DNA from: JAXGYX01 sp040772065
GTDB taxonomy: Bacteria > Bacillota > Clostridia > Saccharofermentanales > Fastidiosipilaceae
Assembly: GCA_040772065.1 (NCBI GenBank)
Contig: JAXGYX010000001.1
Location: forward strand, 2,046,001 to 2,110,000
Direction of reading: 5' to 3'
DNA length: 64,000 bases
The translations under genes were made by a program, and so were the position numbers. Below, piece after piece: positions 41,889 to 50,641 of this stretch; position 1 is the first letter of the stretch; each line of letters begins with the position of its first letter. Under the pieces are notes generated by a model that worked only from the letters and a program-made list of their open reading frames with translations, searched no databases and was not told where the DNA came from.

Positions 41889-42803
41889 ATGGAAATTGAC
41901 GCGAGATGGAATGACACTTTGTTTATCTGTGATCTTGACGGGACCTTGCTGGACAGCTCGGGAAAGGTGTCGCCAAAGACGGACGCCGTCTTTGGTCGTC
42001 TGATGAACGAACCCAATTTACACATTACCTTCGCGACCGCCCGTTCTTATCAAACCGCGTATAAAACCATCGATCAGTTGTCGGGCCGGTTGCCGTTTAT
42101 CACCAATAATGGAGCGTTTGTCTATGAACCTCAAAACAGGGTGCCGATCAAAGCCAATTATCTGTCGCAGGCCGACGCCATTTTTCTTTCCTACATCATT
42201 TTGACTTGTGGCGCTCATCCATTTGTTTTCGCTCATCAGGCCAAAGGAGTGGAAACAGTTACCTGGGCGGCCGGGCACGAATCGGAAGGCATGCGGCATT
42301 TTCTACACCGGCGAGCGGGCGATCCCCGGTTGCGCCCGTTGAATCAAGACTGGTCGACGAACATCATGGGAGGACAGGTTTTCTCGGTTATCCTGATGGA
42401 TGAAAAAGAGCGACTGGAGCCGTTCTATCAACTGTTGCGGCAAGACGGACGATTCAGCCTGATTTTTCAGCAGGAACTATATCGATCGGAGTACTGGTTG
42501 TTCATTCAAGCAAAAGAGACCGACAAGGGACAGTCGGCCCGGTTCCTCAAAGAGAGTCTGAACCTGGATCGGATTGTCGCTTTTGGGGACTCGCCAAACG
42601 ATCTGCCGTTGTTTGAGATGGCGGACGAGTCCTACGCGGTCGCCAATGCGGTTCCTGAACTCAAGGCGGTCGCCGACGCGGTGATCGCCGGCAATGACGA
42701 GGACGCCGTGGCGGATTTTATTTCCGGCACGCTGCTGACGACCCCGAAGGAGGACATCGCGGCGAAACGATTGTTCGATCAGGGCGCGGGCGGTCTTTTA
42801 TGA
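41889..42803 (+). CDS. HAD-family (Cof-type) hydrolase
   Basis: 304-residue phosphatase of the Cof/HAD-IIB type. Motif I is CDLDGTLLDSSGKVS, motif II-like TFATARSY, and motif III/IV FGDSPNDLPLFEMADESYAVANA. Likely sugar-phosphate or flavin-phosphate phosphatase; substrate unknown. It is convergent with the D,D-carboxypeptidase gene. Confidence 0.9.
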   Translation: MEIDARWNDTLFICDLDGTLLDSSGKVSPKTDAVFGRLMNEPNLHITFATARSYQTAYKTIDQLSGRLPFITNNGAFVYEPQNRVPIKANYLSQADAIFLSYIILTCGAHPFVFAHQAKGVETVTWAAGHESEGMRHFLHRRAGDPRLRPLNQDWSTNIMGGQVFSVILMDEKERLEPFYQLLRQDGRFSLIFQQELYRSEYWLFIQAKETDKGQSARFLKESLNLDRIVAFGDSPNDLPLFEMADESYAVANAVPELKAVADAVIAGNDEDAVADFISGTLLTTPKEDIAAKRLFDQGAGGLL

Positions 42804-42854
42804 TCCGCCGACCGCTTTGAGATGATCGGTGAAGGCGAACCGTGAATCAGCCGA

Positions 42855-43958
42855 TCAGGGGATCAGGGTGGACAGCCAGATGGTGTCGACCATTTGACCC
42901 AATGGTTCAAGCTGATCGGGTGGAGAGGCGAGTGTGACCGCGACGTATTCGCGGTTTCCTTTTTTTAATAGGCTCGCCCAGCACCTGCCGGCTGTTTTGG
43001 TGTATCCTGCTTTGCCACCGATCACTCTGACGCCGGGCGCCATGTCTTCCTGATCGCCCATCGACCGCAAGATCGAATTATTGAATAAAATGCCGTCGGG
43101 GTGATTGAGGTTGGCCGAAGAGGTATAGTCCGTGGCGGTGAAAACTTTATAAAACTCAGGATTGTTAACCGCCTCGCGCACCAATTTGGCGAGATCGGCG
43201 GCCGTGCTGTATTGTGCCGGATCGTCCAGTCCGGTTGGATTGACGAAATGTGTGTCCCGCATGCCGATACTCTCCGCCTTGCGATTCATCTGATGGACAA
43301 AATCCGCCTCGGTCCCACCAATGACGAGCGCGAGCGTGCTGGCCGCCTCGCCGCCGGAGGGCAACATGGTGCCATACAGCAGGTCGCGGATGGTGACCGG
43401 CTCACGCCCGTAAAAGCCCGCCAAAGACGAATCCCTGGCGACCATGCGCTGATAGCTTTCGGTATCGATCTCGACGATCGCGTCCAGATCCGGATCGGCT
43501 TCCAGCGCCACGAGCACGGTCATCATTTTTGTTAGAGAGGCCGGCGCGCGACGAGTGTCCTCGTCTTTGGCGAAGAGGCTGTCTCCTGATTTCAAATCGA
43601 CCAAAATCAAACTTTCACTGTATAATTCCGGAACCACAACTTCCACACTCGCTTCGCGTGTGGGTTTGAAGATCGTCTCGATTTTGGGAATCAATTGTCT
43701 TCTGCTTCGAATCAGCAGAACGCTGGCGATCGCGATCAACAGCAAAATTAAAATGATGCGCAGGCAGCCACTTCTTCTGCCGCGCCGGCGTGGGCGTGGA
43801 CCGCGCGCCGGGGAGGCGGTCGCTTTGCGTCCCGGCTGATATGTCGCTCCACCACGACGGCTTGACGCCCGCTGCCGGTTGGGAAGCGGGCGCTGAACAA
43901 ATTCATTTATATAGGGGTCGCCACCATATTGATAAGGTGGCGGCAGTTGATTTGGCAT
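42855..43958 (-). CDS. D-alanyl-D-alanine carboxypeptidase, S11
   Basis: About 367-residue penicillin-binding protein of family S11. A disordered Pro/Arg-rich N-terminus and one membrane anchor (CLRIILILLLIAIASVLLI) precede the catalytic domain. SxxK is intact in APASLTKMMT; the SxN motif reads SGG (MLPSGGEAAS), and the KTG motif reads KAG (GGKAGYTKTAG). It trims stem peptides of peptidoglycan. ATG 43958 with GGAG is favoured over the longer TTG start at 43994. Confidence 0.88.
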   Translation of the reverse strand: MPNQLPPPYQYGGDPYINEFVQRPLPNRQRASSRRGGATYQPGRKATASPARGPRPRRRGRRSGCLRIILILLLIAIASVLLIRSRRQLIPKIETIFKPTREASVEVVVPELYSESLILVDLKSGDSLFAKDEDTRRAPASLTKMMTVLVALEADPDLDAIVEIDTESYQRMVARDSSLAGFYGREPVTIRDLLYGTMLPSGGEAASTLALVIGGTEADFVHQMNRKAESIGMRDTHFVNPTGLDDPAQYSTAADLAKLVREAVNNPEFYKVFTATDYTSSANLNHPDGILFNNSILRSMGDQEDMAPGVRVIGGKAGYTKTAGRCWASLLKKGNREYVAVTLASPPDQLEPLGQMVDTIWLSTLIP

Positions 43959-44006
43959 TGTTACGCTCCGGTGTGGTTGATGATTCCAAGACAATCAGTC
44001 GATCGA

Positions 44007-44786
44007 CTATTTCTTGTCTTTTTTCTTCTTCTTGCTCTTCTTTTGTTTTGTACTTTTAATGTTTTTGATTTTCTTCTTGCTGTTCTCGCTGTGGGTTTGA
44101 TCACTTTTTTCGCGGGCCTTGCTCTCTTTCAGCCGGCGCTTGAGCACTTCCGGTCTCGCAACTGAATAACCGAAAAAACCCAGTATATCACCCAGCTGAT
44201 AATAAGAGCCATGCATGTAGGAAATCAATCCGGCCCGTTGAAACTCGATCGCACCTTCATCGTTCACCAGTTCGTCGGCGACTTCCAAAGCGACGATCTC
44301 AGCCAAAAACATCTCATGCGACCCCAACAGCTCGCGGCTTGTCAGGCGACATGACAGCGTGATCGGGCTTTCCGCGATGGCCGGAGCGGATTTAAGTCCG
44401 GCGGCCGGCACCGGTGTCAGTCCACAGGTCGCAAATTTGTCCATGTCGCGTCCGGACCGTACTCCGCAAAAGTCACAGACTTTCAATAATTGCTCGGTCA
44501 CCAGGTTGACCACGAATTCTCCACCGTCCGCGACCAGCGCGTGGCTGTGCCGCTCCGGCCGAATTGAGATGGACAACATTGGCGGATCGGAGTTCACAAT
44601 GCCATTCCAGGCCAAGGTGATGATGTTGCCGCCTGATTGTTCCACTCCGGTTTTCGTGTCATCTGCTTTGTCGGCGGCCTGTTTGGCCGGATCCGCCATC
44701 GAAACCATCACCACCGGGAGCGGCGCGAGCAATGTTCCGGGCTTCAACTCGATTTTTTTGAATGTTTGAAAATTTGAATTGGACAT
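44007..44786 (-). CDS. Flavin reductase-like protein
   Basis: 259-residue flavin-reductase-like (FMN-binding split barrel) protein: KPGTLLAPLPVVMVS, NIITLAWNGIVNSDPPMLSISIRPERHSHAL, and FVVNLVTEQLLKVCDFCGVRSGRDMDKF. The last 40 residues are a Lys-rich tail (SKKKIKNIKSTKQKKSKK) not found in the family core and perhaps binding nucleic acid or membrane. GGAGG precedes the start. It is near the divergent TetR-like regulator. Confidence 0.87.
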   Translation of the reverse strand: MSNSNFQTFKKIELKPGTLLAPLPVVMVSMADPAKQAADKADDTKTGVEQSGGNIITLAWNGIVNSDPPMLSISIRPERHSHALVADGGEFVVNLVTEQLLKVCDFCGVRSGRDMDKFATCGLTPVPAAGLKSAPAIAESPITLSCRLTSRELLGSHEMFLAEIVALEVADELVNDEGAIEFQRAGLISYMHGSYYQLGDILGFFGYSVARPEVLKRRLKESKAREKSDQTHSENSKKKIKNIKSTKQKKSKKKKKDKK

Positions 44787-44849
44787 GATGTTTTGACCTC
44801 CGTGGTTTGGCCGTCCGTTTGAACCGGACTCGTGACGACCTTGACAAGT

Positions 44850-45395
44850 TTATAGCACATCCGCCAAACGTTCGGATATTCCTTTGATCGCCAGACCAAG
44901 CAGCCTGACAAATTCCTGTGGTGAGCGTTTCCCCTCGTCATCCAACAGCCAACGCTTGATCGACATGCGCAACGCGTCGGTATAAAAGGTGATGAAAAAT
45001 TCCTGATCCCGCCCTTCGGAAATATATCCTTTTAAAAAATCCACGATCACCGGTTCCATGACTTCGGCGAAATAATCAGAAAACGAGTTTTGCCCGCGGA
45101 CCTGCAGCGCGTTGGCGTAAAATGTTCGATTGTCATACAGATATTCACATATTTGATTGAAAATCTCCACAAACGAGGATTGATTCTCGTTGTTTTTCAA
45201 AAGTCGCGTCAGATTGGTGTGGAAAATCCAGTTCACCAAATCATATTTATCCTTAAAATGATAATAAAAACTCTTGCGACTCACACCGCAAGTTTCGCAA
45301 ATCTCCGCAACACTGATTTTTTCCATGGGTTTTTTCCCCATTAGCTCAATCATGGTAAGGGCGATTTGATCTTTGGTATTCAGCGCCTCGGTCAC
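44850..45395 (-). CDS. TetR-family regulator
   Basis: About 181-residue regulator. N-terminal HTH: TKDQIALTMIELMGKKPMEKISVAEICETCGVSRKSFYYHFKDKY; the C-terminal ligand domain is of the DhaS/FabR-like small type. GTG 45395 with AGAGGTG is chosen; the open frame continues to 45461 without a ribosome binding site. It is upstream of the flavin reductase gene (63 bp) and may regulate it. Confidence 0.87.
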   Translation of the reverse strand: MTEALNTKDQIALTMIELMGKKPMEKISVAEICETCGVSRKSFYYHFKDKYDLVNWIFHTNLTRLLKNNENQSSFVEIFNQICEYLYDNRTFYANALQVRGQNSFSDYFAEVMEPVIVDFLKGYISEGRDQEFFITFYTDALRMSIKRWLLDDEGKRSPQEFVRLLGLAIKGISERLADVL

Positions 45396-45653
45396 CGGAT
45401 CACCTCTGTGCAAACTATTAAAATCTCGATTGGTCGCCTCCGGTCTGTCCGCTTCCGACAACCGATTTTAGGGTTTTTAATTTATTGAAAATTATAGCAT
45501 ATGCCCCGAGACAGGTCGGCACACTTTCTCGGCAAATGAAAAGCGGGTACAATGGATTCAGAAGTTTGGATGATCGACATTGAAAATGATCGCGACAGTC
45601 AGACGCTGTGGCCGATCGGGCGATGCCGATGGATGGATATGGAGGCGATTTAT

Positions 45654-45938
45654 ATGGATCTTACAATCAAACGAGGCAACCAAAAGTTTTATATTGGTGA
45701 ATCCGGCGAGAATTTCATCGCTGAAATCACTTGGACGGTACGGGACGATGGCGCGTTGATCGCCGACCACACCTTTGTGGACAATAGTTTGAGAGGCCAG
45801 GGCGTCGCGGCCAAACTGCTGGACCATCTGACAGCCCACGCGCGTGACAATCAGTTGAAGATCGTGCCGCTCTGTCCTTATATTTCCAAGGCAATGGACC
45901 GGAATCCCGCGAAATACGAAGATGTGAGAACCGACTGA
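45654..45938 (+). CDS. GNAT N-acetyltransferase, YjdJ-like
   Basis: 94-residue small GNAT-type protein of the YidJ/GtcB-like class (acyl-CoA binding VDNSLRGQGVAAKLLDHL, then PLCPYISKAMDRNPAKY). The start is ATG 45654, with GGAGG eight bases upstream; longer frames lack this. Substrate unknown. Confidence 0.88.
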   Translation: MDLTIKRGNQKFYIGESGENFIAEITWTVRDDGALIADHTFVDNSLRGQGVAAKLLDHLTAHARDNQLKIVPLCPYISKAMDRNPAKYEDVRTD

Positions 45939-46126
45939 TCTTCGGCATGTGAATTGGCGCCGACGTGGGCGCGATTTGATCTTGTCAAATGGAGATTGAA
46001 TTTTGAGTTTGTCGACGATTGTCTATGTCGCGGACGTGAGAAATTCGGTACAATAATCGATACAACATATAACAACAGTTGATCTTTGACCGCTTCGTCT
46101 GAACGGTCATGACAGGAGGATTATCG

Positions 46127-47506
46127 ATGGGATTAATTAAAGCTGCCATGGGCGCAATAGGCGGGACTCTTGCCGATCAATGGCTGGACGCGGTTGAAAG
46201 TGGTCCGATGGGTGACCAAACTGTTTTCAGCGCGGGTCAAACGATGCGGGAAGGCGATCGCAGAAGTTCAAATAAAAGAGGCTACGCCGATGTCATATCC
46301 AATGGATCGCGCATCATCGTCCAACCGAATCAATTCATGGTTTTGGTCGACGGTGGCAGAATCATTGACTACACGGCGGAGCCGGGCTATTACACGGTGG
46401 ACAACTCCAGCGCGCCGTCGATGTTCAACGGCCAATTCGGAGAGTCGTTGAAAGACGCCTGGAACCGCTTTAAGTTCGGTGGCGGACAGCCACAAAAGCA
46501 ACAGGTGTTTTTCATCAATCTGCAGGAAATCAAAGGCATCAAATTCGGCACCCCGAACCCTGTTCAGTATTACGATGATTTTTATAACGCCGAGTTGTTT
46601 TTGCGCGCCTTTGGAATGTACTCGATCAAAGTGGTCGACCCGCTCCTGTTCTTCGCGGAGGCGATTCCGCGCAGCGCCGTGAGCGTGGACATCGAAGACA
46701 TCAACGAACAATATTTGTCGGAATTTTTGACGGCCTTCCAGTCGTCACTGAATCAGATGTCTCAAGACGGCGTGCGCATTTCCAATGTCACATCCAAAAG
46801 CGGAGAGCTCGCGAAATACATGAGCGATGTGCTGGACTCGGAGTGGAGGGCGATGCGTGGCTTCGTCATTCAATCGGTCGGTGTCAGCAGCATCACCTAT
46901 GACGAAGAATCCAAAGAGCTCATCAGAATGCGCAGTCAGGCCTCGATGCTCAACGATCCGGGGCTGCGTGAGACATTTGTGCAAACCTCCATCGCCAGAG
47001 GTCTGGAGGCCGCGGGTTCCAACGAAGGCGGCGCCGGCCAGGCATACATGGGTATGGGCATCGGCATGATGGGCGCCGGCGGTTTTATGAATCAGGCGTC
47101 CAACACAAACTATCAGCAAATGCAGATGCAGCAACAGCAACAGCAACAGCAGCAGATGCAGCAACAGCAAGGCTATCCGCAACAGCAAGGCTACCCGCAA
47201 CAGCAGGGCTATCCGCAACAGCAGGGCGGCGCCCCGCAAGGTCAACCGCAACAAGGCGGAGGGGGCTACGCGCAGCCGGGAGCCCCACAGGCAAACCAAC
47301 AGCCGGCGCCACCGCAAGCTCAACAGCCCGGCGGCTGGGGATGTGGCAATTGTGGCAATCAGAATCCGGAATCGGCCAAGTTTTGCATGAACTGCGGTTC
47401 ACAAAAACCGGCGCAGGCCCCTACCGCGTGTCAGAACTGTGGTCAGGCCTTTGACGGGACCGCTCCCAAGTTTTGTCCGAACTGTGGACAGCCGACCGGC
47501 CAATAA
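46127..47506 (+). CDS. ydjI: SPFH/YdjI-like membrane-stress protein
   Basis: 459-residue protein. An SPFH (virion-core-like) domain (about 15-290) has DQTVFSAGQTMREGDRR and the QFMVLVDGGRIIDYTAEPG block. A Met/Gly-rich spacer is followed by a poly-Gln/GYPQQQ tract (about 325-385, CAG/CAA-rich DNA), a Gly/Pro stretch, and two C-terminal zinc ribbons (CGNCGNQNPESAKFCMNCGS and CQNCGQAFDGTAPKFCPNCGQ). ATG 46127 is chosen for AGGAGG. In B. subtilis the homologue works with YdjG, YdjH and PspA in membrane stress. Confidence 0.88.
   Translation: MGLIKAAMGAIGGTLADQWLDAVESGPMGDQTVFSAGQTMREGDRRSSNKRGYADVISNGSRIIVQPNQFMVLVDGGRIIDYTAEPGYYTVDNSSAPSMFNGQFGESLKDAWNRFKFGGGQPQKQQVFFINLQEIKGIKFGTPNPVQYYDDFYNAELFLRAFGMYSIKVVDPLLFFAEAIPRSAVSVDIEDINEQYLSEFLTAFQSSLNQMSQDGVRISNVTSKSGELAKYMSDVLDSEWRAMRGFVIQSVGVSSITYDEESKELIRMRSQASMLNDPGLRETFVQTSIARGLEAAGSNEGGAGQAYMGMGIGMMGAGGFMNQASNTNYQQMQMQQQQQQQQQMQQQQGYPQQQGYPQQQGYPQQQGGAPQGQPQQGGGGYAQPGAPQANQQPAPPQAQQPGGWGCGNCGNQNPESAKFCMNCGSQKPAQAPTACQNCGQAFDGTAPKFCPNCGQPTGQ
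47112..47240 (+). repeat. CAG/CAA-rich low-complexity tract
   Basis: Runs of CAG/CAA codons and three near-identical GYPQQQ blocks (ggctayccgcaacagca) within the SPFH gene. Such tracts can slip during replication, changing the length of the Gln-rich linker in frame. Confidence 0.75.
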
Positions 47507-47514
47507 ATGCTGTC

Positions 47515-47551
47515 AACCGCCGGTCGGACCCGAATCCCACCGGCGGTTTTT
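47515..47551 (+). terminator. Terminator between ydjI and ydjG
   Basis: AACCGCCGGT (47515-47524) pairs perfectly with ACCGGCGGTT (47539-47548) over a 14-base loop, followed by a short T-run (47547-47551). It may lower ydjG-ydjH expression relative to ydjI. Confidence 0.65.
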
Positions 47552-47634
47552 AGTTGCTCACCGACCACTGATCGCGCGCGGACGGCGCGTTGTTTCATCA
47601 GGCCGGAGACTCACGCTCCATGAGGGAGATCGAT

Positions 47635-48711
47635 ATGGCGACCTATTCTTATAAGTGCCCTTCCTGCGGGGCGGGCATTCCTTACAATCCCACGTTGGGT
47701 AAATTTAAATGTGACTATTGCCTGAGTGAATACACTCAGGAAGAAATTTCACAAATATACGCGCGACAGCTTGCCGAGGACGAGGATAAGGCCAAGCGCG
47801 CCGCGTCGCGGGAGCGACAGACCGACACCCCGTCCGAGGCTCAGCTCCATGGTTACAACTGCGCGAGCTGTGGCGCAGTGGTGACCACGACTGAGACGAC
47901 GACGGCCACGTTCTGTTACTACTGTCACAACCCGGTCATTATCTCACAGCGGTTTGTCGGTGATTTCAAACCCGATCAAATTGTTCCTTTTAAATTCGAC
48001 AAACAAACCGCTGAGCAGAGTTTTTTGAATTGGATTGGCAAAAAAAGATATCTGCCGCCCGATTTCACCAGCGCGAGCCAACTGGAAAAGCTGACCGGCA
48101 TGTACCTGCCGTTTTGGTACGCGGACATCAATGTGGATTTTCGCTATAGAGGTCGATCCTCGTCCACCCGCAGCTGGACCAGCGGCAATCGGCGCTACAC
48201 CGAAACGTCCTACTACAGCCATGCGCGCGAGGGAGGTATTTTTCTGGACGATTTGTTCCTAAACGCCTACAGCAAATTTGACCAGGATCTGATCTACGGC
48301 GTTGGCGCTTTCGAAAGCGCCCAGATTCAAAACTTCTCATCGGCGTTCCTATCCGGCTTTTTCGCCGAACAATACGATTTGGATCAGGCGAGGCTGCAGA
48401 ACACCATGGATCAGCTGGCCAAAGATCAATCACACAAGATCGTCCGGGAGTCGGTGTCAAGCTTCAGCGGTGCGGTAACCGAGCAGTTCGACACACGTCT
48501 GAGCAGCGAGGACTGGCTGTACACTTTGTTGCCGATCTACATACTGACCTATCATTTCAATGACAAGACCTATGTTTTCGCGTTGAACGGACAGACAGCC
48601 AAACCATACGGAGAGATACCGATCAACATGAAAAAACTGGTGCGGGACGCCCTGATCGTCGCGCTTGTCATTATTGTATTGGGCTTGTTGGGAGGATACT
48701 TCATATGGTAA
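47635..48711 (+). CDS. ydjG: YdjG-like zinc-ribbon membrane protein
   Basis: 358-residue protein. N-terminal zinc ribbon (CPSCGAGIPYNPTLGKFKCDYC), then a second one (CASCGAVVTTTETTTATFCYYC), a central beta-rich region and a C-terminal membrane segment (LIVALVIIVLGLLGGYFIW). ATG 47635 is chosen with GAGGGAG upstream. YdjG anchors PspA to the membrane with YdjH in B. subtilis. It overlaps ydjH by seven bases. Confidence 0.87.
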   Translation: MATYSYKCPSCGAGIPYNPTLGKFKCDYCLSEYTQEEISQIYARQLAEDEDKAKRAASRERQTDTPSEAQLHGYNCASCGAVVTTTETTTATFCYYCHNPVIISQRFVGDFKPDQIVPFKFDKQTAEQSFLNWIGKKRYLPPDFTSASQLEKLTGMYLPFWYADINVDFRYRGRSSSTRSWTSGNRRYTETSYYSHAREGGIFLDDLFLNAYSKFDQDLIYGVGAFESAQIQNFSSAFLSGFFAEQYDLDQARLQNTMDQLAKDQSHKIVRESVSSFSGAVTEQFDTRLSSEDWLYTLLPIYILTYHFNDKTYVFALNGQTAKPYGEIPINMKKLVRDALIVALVIIVLGLLGGYFIW

Positions 48712-50018
48712 ATAGGATAACAAGACCGCCCAACCGGCTCTTAAACCAAAAACGCACGCTGGCGGCGCTGATCGCGGCATTGCTGATGTTGACGCTGGGG
48801 AGCGTGTTTCCAAACCAATTGATGGCGGCGGAATCTTCTGTGGATGAAGAGCTCGCGACTCCGGCCGATCCCGACGTGTTCGTGGTCGATGAGGGGGACC
48901 TGCTGACCGACGAGGCGGAGGACGAATTGAGCGGCCGCGCGCGGGAACTGTACGCCGAACAACAGATCAACCTTCTCGTGGTCACGGTGCCGGAGAGGGA
49001 AACGGCGGATGAAGAGACCGACGCGGCTGAAACGGCCCAAGAGACGGCGGACCGCCTGCTGGACGATCAAAGAAGTGATCTGCCACATGCCGGTTTGATC
49101 GTGGTCGATCCGAATCAATCGCCCGCCGTGGCGGTCGCGCTGCGTGGCAAGGCGCGCTCGGTGCTGTCCAAGTATGGAACGGACAATGTCTATCTCGTTC
49201 AGGAAGGAACCGACACTCCACTGGAGGGGCAGGCGTACTATTCGGAAATGCTGCTGCGCGTCCAGGATGAATTGATTGAACGAATCAACGAAGACAGCTC
49301 GCTGGTCGGCATTGTCAGCGGCGTGCCGGTGTTTGACGCGGCTGACTTGTTCAGTGACGAGGAGGAGACGAAGCTGGCGGAGCGCGCGGTTCAGCTGGGA
49401 GAGGAATATGGCATCTCGGTTGTGCTGGTCACGACTTTGTCGACCGAAGGGCGCACCCCGCGAGAGTACGCAGATGATTTTTATGATTATAACGGCTACC
49501 GAACCGACGGCGTTTTGCTGTTGATCAGCCTGGATCCGCGCGAAGTGTATATCTCGACGGCCGGCACCGTGATTGACACGATCACCAACGCTAATGTGGA
49601 AACCATTTTGGATGATATTTTCGACAAAAACGATCTGTCCGGAGGCGAGTTCGCCGGCGCGGCGCAGACCTTTCTCCATGATGTCGGACGCTATATGAAA
49701 GCGGGTCCGGGTGGCGTCATCCGTGAACTTAAACTTTGGGAGATCATTCTGCCGGTGGTCCTCGCTCTGGTGGTGGCTCTGATCATGGTCACATCGGTGA
49801 AAAAACGCTACGCCAAGAGCAAGCAAACTCCGAGTTATGACTACAAACGTATGGCGAAAGTCAATTACACTGTGATGGATGATCGCCTAGTCGATAAAAA
49901 GGTGACCTCGACGTTGATTGAGACCTCCGGCGGTGGAGGTGGAAGTGGCGGTGGCGGCGGTGGATCTCATACCGGATCCAGCGGCAGCTCGCACGGTGGA
50001 GGCGGCAGAGGCTTCTAA
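48705..50018 (+). CDS. ydjH: YdjH-like TPM-domain protein
   Basis: 437-residue secreted or membrane protein. A signal anchor (about 18-42) precedes two TPM-type domains (about 57-180 and 205-335; VVDEGDLLTDEAEDELSGRA and AADLFSDEEETKLAERAVQL), a membrane segment (about 345-365) and a Gly/Ser-rich tail (SGGGGGSGGGGGGSHTGSS). The ydjG-ydjH overlap of seven bases indicates coupled translation. Confidence 0.85.
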   Translation: MVNRITRPPNRLLNQKRTLAALIAALLMLTLGSVFPNQLMAAESSVDEELATPADPDVFVVDEGDLLTDEAEDELSGRARELYAEQQINLLVVTVPERETADEETDAAETAQETADRLLDDQRSDLPHAGLIVVDPNQSPAVAVALRGKARSVLSKYGTDNVYLVQEGTDTPLEGQAYYSEMLLRVQDELIERINEDSSLVGIVSGVPVFDAADLFSDEEETKLAERAVQLGEEYGISVVLVTTLSTEGRTPREYADDFYDYNGYRTDGVLLLISLDPREVYISTAGTVIDTITNANVETILDDIFDKNDLSGGEFAGAAQTFLHDVGRYMKAGPGGVIRELKLWEIILPVVLALVVALIMVTSVKKRYAKSKQTPSYDYKRMAKVNYTVMDDRLVDKKVTSTLIETSGGGGGSGGGGGGSHTGSSGSSHGGGGRGF

Positions 50019-50034
50019 AAGAAAGGGCGCGCAC

Positions 50035-50517
50035 ATGTCGACACTGACGACGCTTTGCTATATAGAGCGAGACGGTTGTTACCTGATGCTCCATCGCAAC
50101 AAAAAAGAAAATGATCTGAACGCCGGCAAGTGGATCGGTGTGGGCGGAAAATTTGAACCGGGCGAGTCGCCGGACGATTGTTTAATCAGAGAGGTGTGTG
50201 AGGAAACCGGATTGCGGCTGACCGCCTATCGCTGCCGTGGCGTCATAACGTTTATCTATGATGACAACGAAGCGGAATATATGCATCTGTTCACGGCCAC
50301 CGAATTTGAAGGCGAGCCAAAGGTTGAGTGCTCCGAAGGCGTTTTGCGCTGGGTGCCGATCCCCGAAGTCCCAACGCTCAACATTTGGCCGGGTGACCGC
50401 GTTTTTTTAGATCTTCTGGCCAAGGCCGCCGATTTCTTTTCATTGAAGCTTGTCTACCGCGATGACCGGTTGATTCAAGCCGTGTTGGACGGGCGCCCAC
50501 TGATGGTGACCGGATAA
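50035..50517 (+). CDS. Nudix hydrolase (8-oxo-dGTPase-like)
   Basis: 160-residue Nudix protein. The Nudix box is complete: GKFEPGESPDDCLIREVCEETGL. Length and the preceding WIGVGGK match MutT-like 8-oxo-dGTP diphosphatases of Bacillota. ATG 50035 with AAAGGG; longer frames only overlap the ydjH tail in another frame. Confidence 0.92.
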   Translation: MSTLTTLCYIERDGCYLMLHRNKKENDLNAGKWIGVGGKFEPGESPDDCLIREVCEETGLRLTAYRCRGVITFIYDDNEAEYMHLFTATEFEGEPKVECSEGVLRWVPIPEVPTLNIWPGDRVFLDLLAKAADFFSLKLVYRDDRLIQAVLDGRPLMVTG

Positions 50518-50539
50518 AATTGAAAACCAACCTGCCCGG

Positions 50540-50602
50540 GCTCAGCGGACAAAAATGCTGACAAAAGAGAAGGGACCGCTGAGCGAAACATCAGGCGGTC
50601 CC
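50540..50602. terminator. Overlapping hairpins between convergent genes
   Basis: Hairpin A pairs 50540-50548 (GCTCAGCGG) with 50576-50584; hairpin B pairs 50572-50579 (GGGACCGC) with 50595-50602 (GCGGTCCC). The two share bases 50576-50579 and exclude each other. They lie between the convergent Nudix and YerB genes and most simply form a bidirectional terminator. Confidence 0.55.
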
Positions 50603-50641
50603 GTTTATGTTTAGTGGATGATGATCACCATCAATTGAATA

